Shown here piece after piece: positions 19,816 through 26,944 of a DNA stretch of 64,000 nt. The notes under the pieces are model-generated. The model saw only the letters and a list, made by a program, of their open reading frames with translations, did not search any database and was not told the DNA's origin. The stretch is from Dehalococcoidia bacterium (GTDB lineage Bacteria; Chloroflexota; Dehalococcoidia; DSTF01; JACRBR01), in assembly GCA_015478665.1 (NCBI GenBank), contig JADMII010000005.1, positions 95,589 to 159,588 on the forward strand. Reading direction: 5' to 3'. Both the position numbers and the translations under genes were made by a program. How positions within the stretch are numbered: position 1 is the stretch's first letter; every line of letters starts with the position of its first letter.

Positions 19816-21309
19816 CTATGCCTTTTCCCGGAGCTTCGCCGTCAGTGTCTCGGTGAGGGCCGCGGCGTTCAGCCGACCGCGCGACTCACGCATCGCCTGC
19901 CCGACGAGGAACTTCAGCGCCTCCTGCTTCCCTGCCCGATACTCGGCTACCGGCTTCTCGTTCGCCGCGAGCACGCGGTCGACGATCGCCGCGATCTCGT
20001 CGCTGCCGCTAATCTGTTCGAGCCCCAGTTCGCGCACCACCGCCGCCGGCGCGCGACCGGACTGGAACATCTCCTCGAACACGGCCTTCGCGCTCGTCCC
20101 GGAGATCGCCCCGTCCTCGACCAGCGCGATCATAGCACACAGGTCCGCCGGCGAGATGCGCGCATCGTCGATTTCCAATCCCGAGGCATGGAGCAGGCGC
20201 GCGAAGTCGCCGATCATCCAGTTGGCCGCAGCACGCGCGCGCTTCCGTCGCGACGCATCCCCGGATCCGGCGCCGGCCGCGATCACGCGCTCGAAGTACT
20301 CGGCGCGGGCGCGGCTCTCGGTGAGCAGATTCGCCTCGTACGCGGGCAGTCCGAACTCCTGCTCGAAGCGACGGCGGCGTGCGTCGGGAAGCTCCGGCAG
20401 TGGGGCGCGGATCGCCTCGACCTGCGCCGCTGTGAGCGTCACGGGCGGCAGGTCGGGCTCGGGGAAGTAGCGGTAGTCGTCCGCCCCTTCCTTCGAACGC
20501 TGGCTGACGGTGCCTTCGCCCTCCACCCAGCCGCGCGTCTCCTGCGTGATGCTCGCCCCGGCGTCGAGCGCCCGCGTCTGGCGCTCGGCCTCGAATCGCA
20601 ACGCGTTCTCGACGGCGCGGAAGCTGTTCATGTTCTTCACTTCGACCCTCGCGCCGTAGGCGGTCGCGCCCCGTGGCCGAAGGGAGATGTTGGCGTCGCA
20701 GCGGAAGTTCCCCTCTTCCATGTTCGCCTTGCTGACGCCGATGTAGCGCAGGATCTGCCGCAGCTTGACCAGATACGCGCGCGCCTCCTCGGGCGAGCGC
20801 AGGTCCGGTTCGCCGACGATCTCCATCAGCGGCACGCCGGACCGGTTGAGGTCGAGCAATGAGTACGACTCGCCAGCCTCATCGGTCTTGTGCGTGAGGC
20901 GCGCCGTGTCCTCTTCCAGGTGGACGCGGGTGATGCCGATGCGTCGCGGCGGCTGCTCCTCGACCTCCACCTCCAGCCAGCCGCGCTCGGAGAGCGGCAA
21001 GTCGTATTGCGAGATCTGGTAGCCCTTCAGCAGGTCCGGGTAGGGGTAGTTTTTGCGGTCGAACTTCGAATACGCCGGGATCGAGCAGTTGAGCGCCAGC
21101 GCCGTCATCACCGTGGACTCGACCGCCTTCTCGTTGATCACGGGAAGGACGCCGGGGAGCGCCATGCAGACGGGACAGACATGCGTATTCGGGACGGCGT
21201 CCGCGTAGTCGGCGCTGCAGCCGCAGAACATCTTGCGCCGGGTCTGAAGCTGGACGTGGACCTCGAGCCCGATGACGGTCTCGTACTTCGTGGCGGATGT
21301 GGAAGTCAT
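19816..21309 (-). CDS. gatB: Asp-tRNA(Asn)/Glu-tRNA(Gln) amidotransferase subunit B
   Basis: GatB is the kinase and tRNA-binding subunit of GatCAB, which converts Glu-tRNA(Gln) or Asp-tRNA(Asn) to the amide. The 497-residue protein has GLEVHVQLQT, a CGCSADY...CPVC zinc site, YPDLLKGYQISQYD, and FRCDANISL. The C-terminal YqeY-like tRNA-binding domain is complete and ends in a typical LVGQAMRESRGRLN segment. gatC and gatA are not in the window. The ATG at 21309 fits the family start MTSTSATKYETVIGLEVH; a longer open frame upstream is non-coding. A good promoter lies 24-52 bases upstream. Confidence 0.97.
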   Translation of the reverse strand: MTSTSATKYETVIGLEVHVQLQTRRKMFCGCSADYADAVPNTHVCPVCMALPGVLPVINEKAVESTVMTALALNCSIPAYSKFDRKNYPYPDLLKGYQISQYDLPLSERGWLEVEVEEQPPRRIGITRVHLEEDTARLTHKTDEAGESYSLLDLNRSGVPLMEIVGEPDLRSPEEARAYLVKLRQILRYIGVSKANMEEGNFRCDANISLRPRGATAYGARVEVKNMNSFRAVENALRFEAERQTRALDAGASITQETRGWVEGEGTVSQRSKEGADDYRYFPEPDLPPVTLTAAQVEAIRAPLPELPDARRRRFEQEFGLPAYEANLLTESRARAEYFERVIAAGAGSGDASRRKRARAAANWMIGDFARLLHASGLEIDDARISPADLCAMIALVEDGAISGTSAKAVFEEMFQSGRAPAAVVRELGLEQISGSDEIAAIVDRVLAANEKPVAEYRAGKQEALKFLVGQAMRESRGRLNAAALTETLTAKLREKA

Positions 21310-21332
21310 AAGCAGCTGGCGAGCCCGACCGC

Positions 21333-21361
21333 ATGATAACAACGCCGCATCGGCCCGACAA
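21333..21361 (-). promoter_or_regulatory. Predicted gatB promoter
   Basis: On the minus strand TTGTCG (21361-21356) and TATCAT (21338-21333) are separated by exactly 17 bases. The start of transcription should fall near 21326, giving a leader of about 17 bases before the gatB ATG at 21309. Confidence 0.55.
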
Positions 21362-21373
21362 TCGCCCTGCTTG

Positions 21374-21754
21374 TCAAGGAGTATCGGCGGCCGGCCCAGG
21401 CGCCGGACCGGCGAGCAGGTCACCGAGCAGCGCCGGAAGCTCTTCGGCCATCTGCGAGCGCGGCACGACGCGGTCAGCACCGGCGTCGCGGGCGCTCCGG
21501 AGGGTGGCGACGTCGGTGTGCCGCCCGAAGGCGAGGACCGGCGTGCCACCGGCCGATGCCTGCCGGATCAGCGCCGGCGCCGCAAATCCGTCCGCCTGAA
21601 GGTCGACGACGACGATCGCCGGCTGGTCGGCGAGCATCGCCGCGCAGTCTTCGCCGGAGGACGGCACGCGCACTTCGATGCCACGCTGGCGGAGCGCCGC
21701 TTCGATGCGGCTCTGAAAGAGCAAGTCCGGCACGGCAACGATGGCGAACGCCAT
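21374..21754 (-). CDS. Degenerate response-regulator receiver domain protein
   Basis: A 126-residue stand-alone domain with the alternating beta/alpha pattern of CheY-like receivers. Strand 1 is AFAIVAVPD, and strand 3 is AIVVVDLQ with a possible phospho-acceptor Asp51. Strand 4 is GTPVLAFGRH and strand 5 is GADRVVPRS. The acidic pair after strand 1 is reduced to one Asp, and the Lys-Pro normally after strand 5 is Arg-Ser. Canonical phosphorylation chemistry is therefore unlikely. It has no output domain. It lies 64 bp upstream of gatB, whose promoter overlaps its 3' edge. Confidence 0.6.
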   Translation of the reverse strand: MAFAIVAVPDLLFQSRIEAALRQRGIEVRVPSSGEDCAAMLADQPAIVVVDLQADGFAAPALIRQASAGGTPVLAFGRHTDVATLRSARDAGADRVVPRSQMAEELPALLGDLLAGPAPGPAADTP

Positions 21755-22115
21755 GCGCCCATCCTACCATGCGCCGACGAGGCAACGTGCTCGCGCCGGC
21801 GGCGATCCCGGCGCGCGCGGACGGCCGTCCGTGTCGGGCGAGGGGCATGCGTTCTCGCTGAAGCTTCATTTCGATGACAAGCTCTGTCGTTCTCTCCGTT
21901 GGGAGCTATGCGAGGCAGCGCACCGCCTCGTTACGCTGCGGCGGACGGCCGAATCGGCGGCGGCGTGCGCGCCCCGGGCAGAGTCGCCGAAGCACACGAC
22001 CGCCAATCCGCAGCAAAGGAGTGCGCCTGTGAACGAGCGAATCGAGGACACCTGAACTCGACGCCGAGGACGTTTCAGCTTCAGAGGCAAGCAGGACCCG
22101 CGAGGAGCGCGATCT
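21755..22115. other. Intergenic region upstream of the CHRD-like gene
   Basis: About 360 bases without a convincing gene. At 22015-22055 a perfect AAAGGAG is followed 7 bases later by GTG and an eight-codon frame (MNERIEDT, then TGA), about 60 bases before the CHRD-like gene. This could be a leader peptide or chance. I see no clear promoter. Confidence 0.4.
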
Positions 22116-23261
22116 ATGAAGAAGTGGATAGCAGTCGGCTTTGCCGGCATCGCCGCGCTGTCGATCAGCGCCGTTGCATTCGGACAGACGGGGTCGAGCA
22201 CGCCAGCGAGCTCGGGATCGGGCGACACGACCTCCGGCACGTCGACATCGGGATCATCGGCTGCAGGGACGTCAACCGCCGGCACGTCGAGCCCCGGCAC
22301 GTCGAGCCCCGGCACGTCGCCGTCGGGCACATCGACGGCGTCGACGCCGGGCGCCGGCGGCGGCGACCGGCAGGTGCAGCAGTTCCAGGTTGACCTGAGG
22401 GAGCTGAATGGCTCGGGCGTCAAGGGCAGCGTTACGCTCGTGCAGTCGGGCGCCGGCCTGACGGTCGAGCTGAACGCCAGCGGCCTCGAGACGGGCCAGG
22501 AGCACGCACAGCACATCCACGGCAAGACCGACGGCAGCGCCGCGTCGTGCCCGGACAAGTCCGCGGACACCAACGGCGACGGCACCGTCAGTCTCGCTGA
22601 AGGTCTGCCCGCCTACGGTCCGATCCTGCTTCCGCTGACCCAGTCGACCTACCCGACGGCGGGCAGCGACGGCAAGTACACCTACGCCAACCAACTGATG
22701 CCGGGGAGCAGCGCGTCATCCAGCGGCTCCTCGTCGACGCCGGGCGCGAGCGGCACGAGCAGCGGCTCGTCGTCGACGCCGGGCACGAGCGGAAGCAGCA
22801 CGCCGAGCGCGGGCGCGACGACCCCGGGCGGCCTGAGCAGCCCCGCTTCGAGCGGCACGAGCGACAGCGGCACGCCGTCGGCTGGCGGTAGCGCCTCGAC
22901 GCCGGGCGCCAACGGCACCAGCACGAGCGGCGCGCCAATGCCCGCCGCCACGGCAGGGGTGCAGACGGCGGTCGCCGGCGGCCTGATGCCGGCGAATGTG
23001 CCGGCGCTGAACCTGGGCAACGACGTGATCGTTGTGCACGGCATGATGGTCAACGGCACGTACGACCCGACGGTGCCGGTCGCCTGCGGCAAGATCCAGG
23101 CAGGCTCCGGCGGGCCGGGCAACGGCACGCCGTTCCCGACGACCGTGCCGTTCAGCGGCGCCAGCTCTCAGACGCCGGGCGCCGGCGGTGGCAGCGCGAG
23201 CACGCCGTCGAGCAGCGACACGTCGTCGTCCGGCACGCCGTCGAGCAGCTCGACGCCGTAA
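22116..23261 (+). CDS. Secreted CHRD-like protein with Ser/Thr/Gly-rich linkers
   Basis: A 381-residue secreted protein. Residues 1-24 form a signal peptide (MKKWIAVGFAGIAALSISAV, then AFG-Q). Residues 25-83 are Gly/Thr/Ser repeats of the form GTSSP. Residues 86-195 look like the first part of a CHRD/superoxide-dismutase-like beta fold, with EHAQHIHGKTDG. They also contain a near-perfect EF-hand loop (DTNGDGTVSLAE, 151-162). Residues 196-289 are again Ser/Thr/Gly/Pro repeats. Residues 290-327 resemble the end of the same fold (VIVVHGMMVNGTYDPTVPVACG). A Ser-rich tail follows. The protein is probably anchored to or embedded in the envelope through its linkers. The function is unknown; CHRD domains occur in many extracellular proteins without known activity. 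Confidence 0.82.
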   Translation: MKKWIAVGFAGIAALSISAVAFGQTGSSTPASSGSGDTTSGTSTSGSSAAGTSTAGTSSPGTSSPGTSPSGTSTASTPGAGGGDRQVQQFQVDLRELNGSGVKGSVTLVQSGAGLTVELNASGLETGQEHAQHIHGKTDGSAASCPDKSADTNGDGTVSLAEGLPAYGPILLPLTQSTYPTAGSDGKYTYANQLMPGSSASSSGSSSTPGASGTSSGSSSTPGTSGSSTPSAGATTPGGLSSPASSGTSDSGTPSAGGSASTPGANGTSTSGAPMPAATAGVQTAVAGGLMPANVPALNLGNDVIVVHGMMVNGTYDPTVPVACGKIQAGSGGPGNGTPFPTTVPFSGASSQTPGAGGGSASTPSSSDTSSSGTPSSSSTP

Positions 23262-23685
23262 CGGAAGAACGACCAACTTCAGAGCGCCGACAGCGGCGCG
23301 AAGACGAGAGAAGGGCGGCACGCGCGGCCGCCCTTCTTCCACTCTCCCTTCACAAGCGCGTGGCGGCGCCGTACGGCCTGGCGCCGACTACGACGGCGTC
23401 CGTGCCTCGGCCGAAGGCGTGCGCGCGGCGCGAGCACGGCCCTGGCGACGAGAAGCGCGACCGCGACGGCCGCGCAGGGTGCTGAACACGTGATTCGGTG
23501 GACACGTCATCGCTCGCGACCGATCCGCATTCCGATTCGGCGTCGGCGGGTCGCCAATTTGGCCACGCCGGTTTATCAGCACCCTGCCAGCGCGCCCTCG
23601 CCGTCGGGCAGAGGTTAGAATGGGCGGCACGTGCGACGCCGCCGATCCCGCCGCTCGCGGAAGTCCGACTGTCACGCGTGCCGGC
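23262..23685. other. Intergenic region before tRNA-Leu
   Basis: About 420 bases with no credible coding sequence. It holds the terminator hairpin at 23309-23337. Close to the tRNA, TTAGAATG (about 23613-23620) contains TAGAAT, a plausible -10 for the tRNA gene, but I see no good -35. Confidence 0.4.
23309..23337 (+). terminator. Terminator hairpin after the CHRD-like gene
   Basis: AGAAGGGCGGC and GCCGCCCTTCT are perfect 11-bp arms around a 7-base loop, about 50 bases after the stop codon. The bases after it are only moderately T-rich (TCCACTCTC), so it may be a weak or structure-only terminator. Confidence 0.55.
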
Positions 23686-23772
23686 GCCGGGGTGGCGAAA
23701 TCGGCAGACGCAGCGGACTTAAAATCCGCCGCCCGCGAGGGCGTGTGGGTTCGACCCCCACCCCCGGCACCA
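23686..23772 (+). tRNA. tRNA-Leu(UAA)
   Basis: A complete class II tRNA with encoded CCA. The acceptor arms GCCGGGG and CCCCGGC pair fully. The anticodon stem GCGGA/TCCGC encloses CTTAAAA, giving anticodon UAA. A long variable arm (GCCCGCGAGGGC) follows, and the T stem GTGGG/CCCAC carries TTCGACC. The discriminator is A, as expected for leucine. The next gene on the opposite strand ends about 55 bases downstream. Confidence 0.97.
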
Positions 23773-23828
23773 AGCTTGGTCAGACGCCGCAGGCCGGCGT
23801 AACCGGTCGGCGGCGCCATGCACTGACA

Positions 23829-24359
23829 TCAGATCGTCGAGCCGCCGCGGGGCGCCACCAGCCCCTTCGCGAACTCGATCTCGCCCAGGTGCCGGTAGCC
23901 GTGCGTCATGCACATGCCGCTCAGACAATCGAGCACCGACATCTCGCCGAGCGGCTTCACCGTGACGGCGCGGCCCACGTCCGCCGGCGTCAGCGTCTCG
24001 ACGAAGCGCCGCGTCGACGCGAACACATCGGCCATGTAGCGGCGGAACTCCCCGATGCCTTCGATCCGGAACGCCTTCGCCTCGTCGTCGGTGAAGCCGG
24101 TGCCCTGCGACTTCGCATCGAGCCCGAACGCCGCGGGCCAGCCGCCGGCCAGCCAGACCGTCGGCTGCCTCCGGACGACGAAGTTGATCACGTTGTCCTC
24201 GGTCCGCACGTAGTGCCAGAGCGAGAAGGCGATGTTCTGCTTGCCGCCGTCCGGCACGGCGTTCACCTGGGCGTCGTCGAGGTCGGCCGTGACGCGGTCG
24301 TACAGGCGATGCATCGCGAGCAGCTCGCGCCCGACGTAGTCGATCAGCTCCTGTGCCAT
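23829..24359 (-). CDS. DinB-fold protein
   Basis: A 176-residue four-helix DinB/YfiT-like protein starting MAQELIDYVGRELLAMHRLYD. Residues FSLWHYVRTEDNVINFVV carry the first conserved His, and MCMTHGYRHLGEIEFAKGL has the later His-x3-His pair. These could form the metal triad of the fold. Members include thiol-transferases and many uncharacterised proteins. The ATG follows a perfect AGGAGGT. It is divergent from the frameshifted enoyl-CoA hydratase, with a short palindrome between them. A second, distinct DinB-fold gene lies in the suf operon. Confidence 0.85.
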   Translation of the reverse strand: MAQELIDYVGRELLAMHRLYDRVTADLDDAQVNAVPDGGKQNIAFSLWHYVRTEDNVINFVVRRQPTVWLAGGWPAAFGLDAKSQGTGFTDDEAKAFRIEGIGEFRRYMADVFASTRRFVETLTPADVGRAVTVKPLGEMSVLDCLSGMCMTHGYRHLGEIEFAKGLVAPRGGSTI

Positions 24360-24461
24360 CGCGACCTCCTCTTCGCCGGAGCGCGCGCCCGGCTGCTCCG
24401 CCCCGAAGGCTCGCCGGCGCGCCTCGGCGCGTCGGAGCGGCGCCGCGGGGTGCGTGACTCG

Positions 24462-24474
24462 CGCTATCATAGCG
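24462..24474. promoter_or_regulatory. 13-bp palindrome in a divergent promoter region
   Basis: CGCTAT-C-ATAGCG is a perfect palindrome containing TATCAT on the plus strand and TATGAT on the minus strand. It lies between the starts of the DinB-fold gene (minus) and the enoyl-CoA hydratase (plus). Both orientations offer a usable -10, so it could be a shared promoter core or an operator. Confidence 0.4.
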
Positions 24475-24522
24475 ATCGTCCGGGCGCCGGGCGAGAGCGT
24501 GTTCAACGGGAAGGACAGCGGC

Positions 24523-25375
24523 ATGCGCACAGGCATCTTCCGCGGCTTCGAAGTCGCCATGCACGACCGCGGGATCGCGCTGATCACGTTCAATCAGCCG
24601 GAGCGCCTGAACGGGATGACGCAGGGCATGAAGCGCGACCTCGTCGAGACGGTGACGCAGGCGCAGATGGACGACGCTGTGCGCGTGCTCGTGTTCACCG
24701 GCAGTGGGCGCGCCTTCTGCGCAGGCGATGACCTCAGTGGCCGCCGCCCGCAGTCGGAGAGCGAGCAGTTGATGCCGGATATCCCCGGCGGCCACCGCGA
24801 TGGCATGGGGACGTACGACGGGCTGCGCTGGCTCTCGGCCGCTCAACGTCGCGCTGCGCAACTTCGACAAGCTCACCGTCGCGGCGATCAACGGCGTCGC
24901 GATCCAGACCGGCTTCTCGCTTGCGCTCTCGTGCGACTTCCGCATCGCGGCGGCCGGCGCCCGAATGGGCAGCGCCACGCTGCGATTCGCGCTGATGCCC
25001 GACGAGGGCGGGCAGTTCCTGCTGGTGCAGCTGCTCGGCGTCGCCCGGGCGATGGACTTCCTGCTACGCAACCGCATCGTTCCGGCGGAAGAAGCGCTGG
25101 CGCTCGGGCTCATCCACGAGGTCGCGCCGCCGGACGAGCTGCAGGTGCGGGCGATGGCGCTGGCACGCGAGCTCGCGGACGGGCCGCAGCTGGCGATGCG
25201 CCTCTTGAAGCGCTCCATCTACAACGCGGCCGAATCATCGTTCGCCCAGGCGCTCGACGACATCGCCGCGCGCACGGCGATCAGCGACCACCACCCGGAC
25301 GCGCGCGAGGGCGTCGCGGCGTTTCGCGAGAAGCGGCCGCCGAAGTTCAACGCCTGGCTCGACGAGCGCGGGTGA
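24523..25375 (+). pseudogene. Enoyl-CoA hydratase/isomerase family gene broken by a 1-base frameshift
   Basis: Two adjacent frames together encode one crotonase-fold protein of about 283 residues. The first (from ATG 24523, with AAGGA 8 bases upstream) contains ALITFNQPERLNGMT and the first oxyanion-hole segment GRAFCAGDDL, and reaches GLRWLS. The second resumes at PLNVALRNFDKLTVAAINGVA and runs through SLALSCDFRIAA to KFNAWLDERG. Removing one G at 24837-24838 (CTC TCG G CCG CTC AAC) restores the frame at exactly the right family position. Codon use is equal on both sides. Without the shift, translation ends in a nonsense frame. It is either a recent pseudogene, a sequencing error or a frameshifting site; error or recent mutation seems likeliest. 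Confidence 0.88.
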
Positions 25376-25490
25376 GCACGCGCATGTCGTTTCGGTAGCC
25401 CAACGGTCGCTGCGTTGCCGCCTGCTCGAAGACCGGGGCCGAATCGATGCCCGCGATTCGGCCCGGCGTGCGGACGAGCCGCCGCGCCTG

Positions 25491-25865
25491 TCATCCGCCG
25501 CTCGCCTGCTTCGTCCACGTCGCCAGGTCGAAGTAGTCGCGCCAGGCGGCGATCTTGCCGTCGCGCACTTCGAAGACCCCCATCACCGGCAGCGTAATCA
25601 CGCGCTCGCCCAGGTGGAACCTATCGACGCGCTCCGTCAACACGACGTCTCCGCTCGCCGCCATGTTCACGATCTCGAACGTGACCTCCGTCGCCGGCGC
25701 AAGGATCATCGCGAGGAGCGCCTTGATCGCATCCGTACCCACGGCGGGCTGCATCGGGATGTTGTGGTAGACAGCGTCTTCAGTGAAGGCGTCGAGCACG
25801 CGGTCCCGGTCGCGGGCCTCCCACGCGGCACAGAACGCGCGGACGACCGCCATGGGGTCGCTCAT
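25491..25865 (-). CDS. Limonene-1,2-epoxide hydrolase-like (SnoaL fold) protein
   Basis: A 124-residue NTF2-like fold protein. The limonene epoxide hydrolase active-site set appears complete: Tyr33 and Asn35 in VYHNIP, Arg79 and Asp81 in TERVDRF, and Asp110 in AWRDYFD. Spacing matches the family's Tyr-x-Asn, Arg-x-Asp and Asp residues. A small epoxide hydrolase is therefore likely; the substrate is unknown. The ATG has AGGAGGT upstream, and TATCAT at 25899-25904 is a good -10 giving a leader of about 30 bases. It follows the enoyl-CoA hydratase convergently. Confidence 0.85.
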   Translation of the reverse strand: MSDPMAVVRAFCAAWEARDRDRVLDAFTEDAVYHNIPMQPAVGTDAIKALLAMILAPATEVTFEIVNMAASGDVVLTERVDRFHLGERVITLPVMGVFEVRDGKIAAWRDYFDLATWTKQASGG

Positions 25866-26026
25866 CGGGGGACCTCCTGAGTTGCGGTGTGGTGTGCGAT
25901 GATACCGGCTGCCGGCGGAGCCGCGCTACAGACCGAACCCGGCGAGCACGCCGTGACGGCATCGAGGGCGCTGCCGGAACGCGCTCGCGCCATGGTCTGG
26001 CTGACGGTGCCGGGGATGCGGCGCAG

Positions 26027-26443
26027 CTATCGTTCAAAGAGTGGCATCAGACGCAGGCCGTCGATCCGCTGGAAGTGCCGCACGTTGAGGGTAAGCACCT
26101 CGAGATCAAAGTGCAGCGCGGTCGCGCCGATGATCAGGTCATTGTCGGGGGTGGTAAGCCCCTGACGGCGCAGACTCCCGCGTAACTCCGCCCAGATCTC
26201 TGCGATCGGTGCGGTGACGTCGATGACGTCGAACGGACTGAGAAATTCGCGCCAGCGCTGCAGATTCTGCACGGGCTGGCGCGAGCACGATACACGATCG
26301 TAGACCTCGCCGTACGTGACGACGCTCATCGACAGACCCTCAGGCGCGATATCCCGTACTACCGTCATCAGCGTCACGTTGCGCCGATGGGGGCGAAGGA
26401 GATCCATGCAGATATTACTGTCGAAGAGGTATTTCGGCGTCAT
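26027..26443 (-). CDS. PIN-domain toxin (VapC-like)
   Basis: A 138-residue PIN-domain ribonuclease, the toxin of a type II module. The catalytic acidic residues are visible: Asp8 in YLFDSNI, Glu46 in VTYGEVYD, and the DNDLIIGATAL segment around residue 100. LTLNVRHFQRI, near the C-terminus, replaces the usual T-N/D-D motif. The ATG at 26443 lies inside the 3' end of the antitoxin gene (29-bp overlap), the normal arrangement. RNA target unknown. Confidence 0.88.
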   Translation of the reverse strand: MTPKYLFDSNICMDLLRPHRRNVTLMTVVRDIAPEGLSMSVVTYGEVYDRVSCSRQPVQNLQRWREFLSPFDVIDVTAPIAEIWAELRGSLRRQGLTTPDNDLIIGATALHFDLEVLTLNVRHFQRIDGLRLMPLFER

Positions 26444-26795
26444 CGTCCGTCTCGTCGCCCTCAGCATCCAGGGAGTACCGGCGCCCGCTCGCGCCCACCT
26501 CCCGCCGGCGGGCGACGTCCGCGATCAACGCGTCGGTGTCGATGCCAACCCAGCCGCGCGCCATTGCAGCGAACATCCGCGCGATTCCGCCCGGCTCCGC
26601 CCGCTTCGAGAGCGAACGCTCGTACTCCGTGCGCAACACGGGTTCCTCCTCTCTTGTGCCGGGCTCGTACCGGCTCAGCACCGCGACGGGGACGCCGCCC
26701 TTCTCGATGAGCAGATCCTCTACGTCGAGCGTCTTGAGCGCCTCGCCCAAGTGGACCCGCAACTCTGTCGCCCGAACCGTTCGACGCGCCTTCAT
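26415..26795 (-). CDS. Antitoxin of the PIN-domain module
   Basis: A 126-residue partner encoded directly upstream of, and overlapping, the PIN toxin. The N-terminus (MKARRTVRATELRVHLGEAL) fits a Phd/YefM-like DNA-binding fold, followed by LLIEKGGVPVAVLSRYEP. The remaining 75 residues are acidic and Arg-rich, typical of the toxin-neutralising tail, ending DEGDETDDDAE-like acids. No ribosome binding site precedes the ATG, and a promoter ends a few bases upstream. The antitoxin is probably translated from a leaderless or nearly leaderless mRNA and represses its own promoter. Confidence 0.8.
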   Translation of the reverse strand: MKARRTVRATELRVHLGEALKTLDVEDLLIEKGGVPVAVLSRYEPGTREEEPVLRTEYERSLSKRAEPGGIARMFAAMARGWVGIDTDALIADVARRREVGASGRRYSLDAEGDETDDDAEIPLRQ

Positions 26796-26799
26796 ATCA

Positions 26800-26829
26800 T
26801 CACTACGACCGGCTTCGCGTAGTTGTCAA
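26800..26829 (-). promoter_or_regulatory. Predicted promoter of the toxin-antitoxin pair
   Basis: On the minus strand a perfect TTGACA (26829-26824) is followed 18 bases later by TAGTGA (26805-26800). The antitoxin ATG begins 5 bases after that. The -10 is a weak match to consensus. Confidence 0.45.
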
Positions 26830-26944
26830 GCGCATTGATGGTTATCGATCAGTTCGCCGGAGACTGACCGTACCAAAGCCCGACCACGCCGGGCCGTGGA
26901 AGAGGCAGGAACGCCACGGCTCGCCCGTGGGCTGAGGCAGGCGG

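Noticed and set aside
22029..22055. Eight-codon frame with a perfect AAAGGAG before the CHRD-like gene
   Set aside because: Too short to call as a gene. It is noted in the intergenic entry; chance cannot be excluded.
22200..22345. Short GC-rich tandem repeats considered as a DNA regulatory array
   Set aside because: They encode the Gly/Thr/Ser linker of the secreted CHRD-like protein and are explained by coding.
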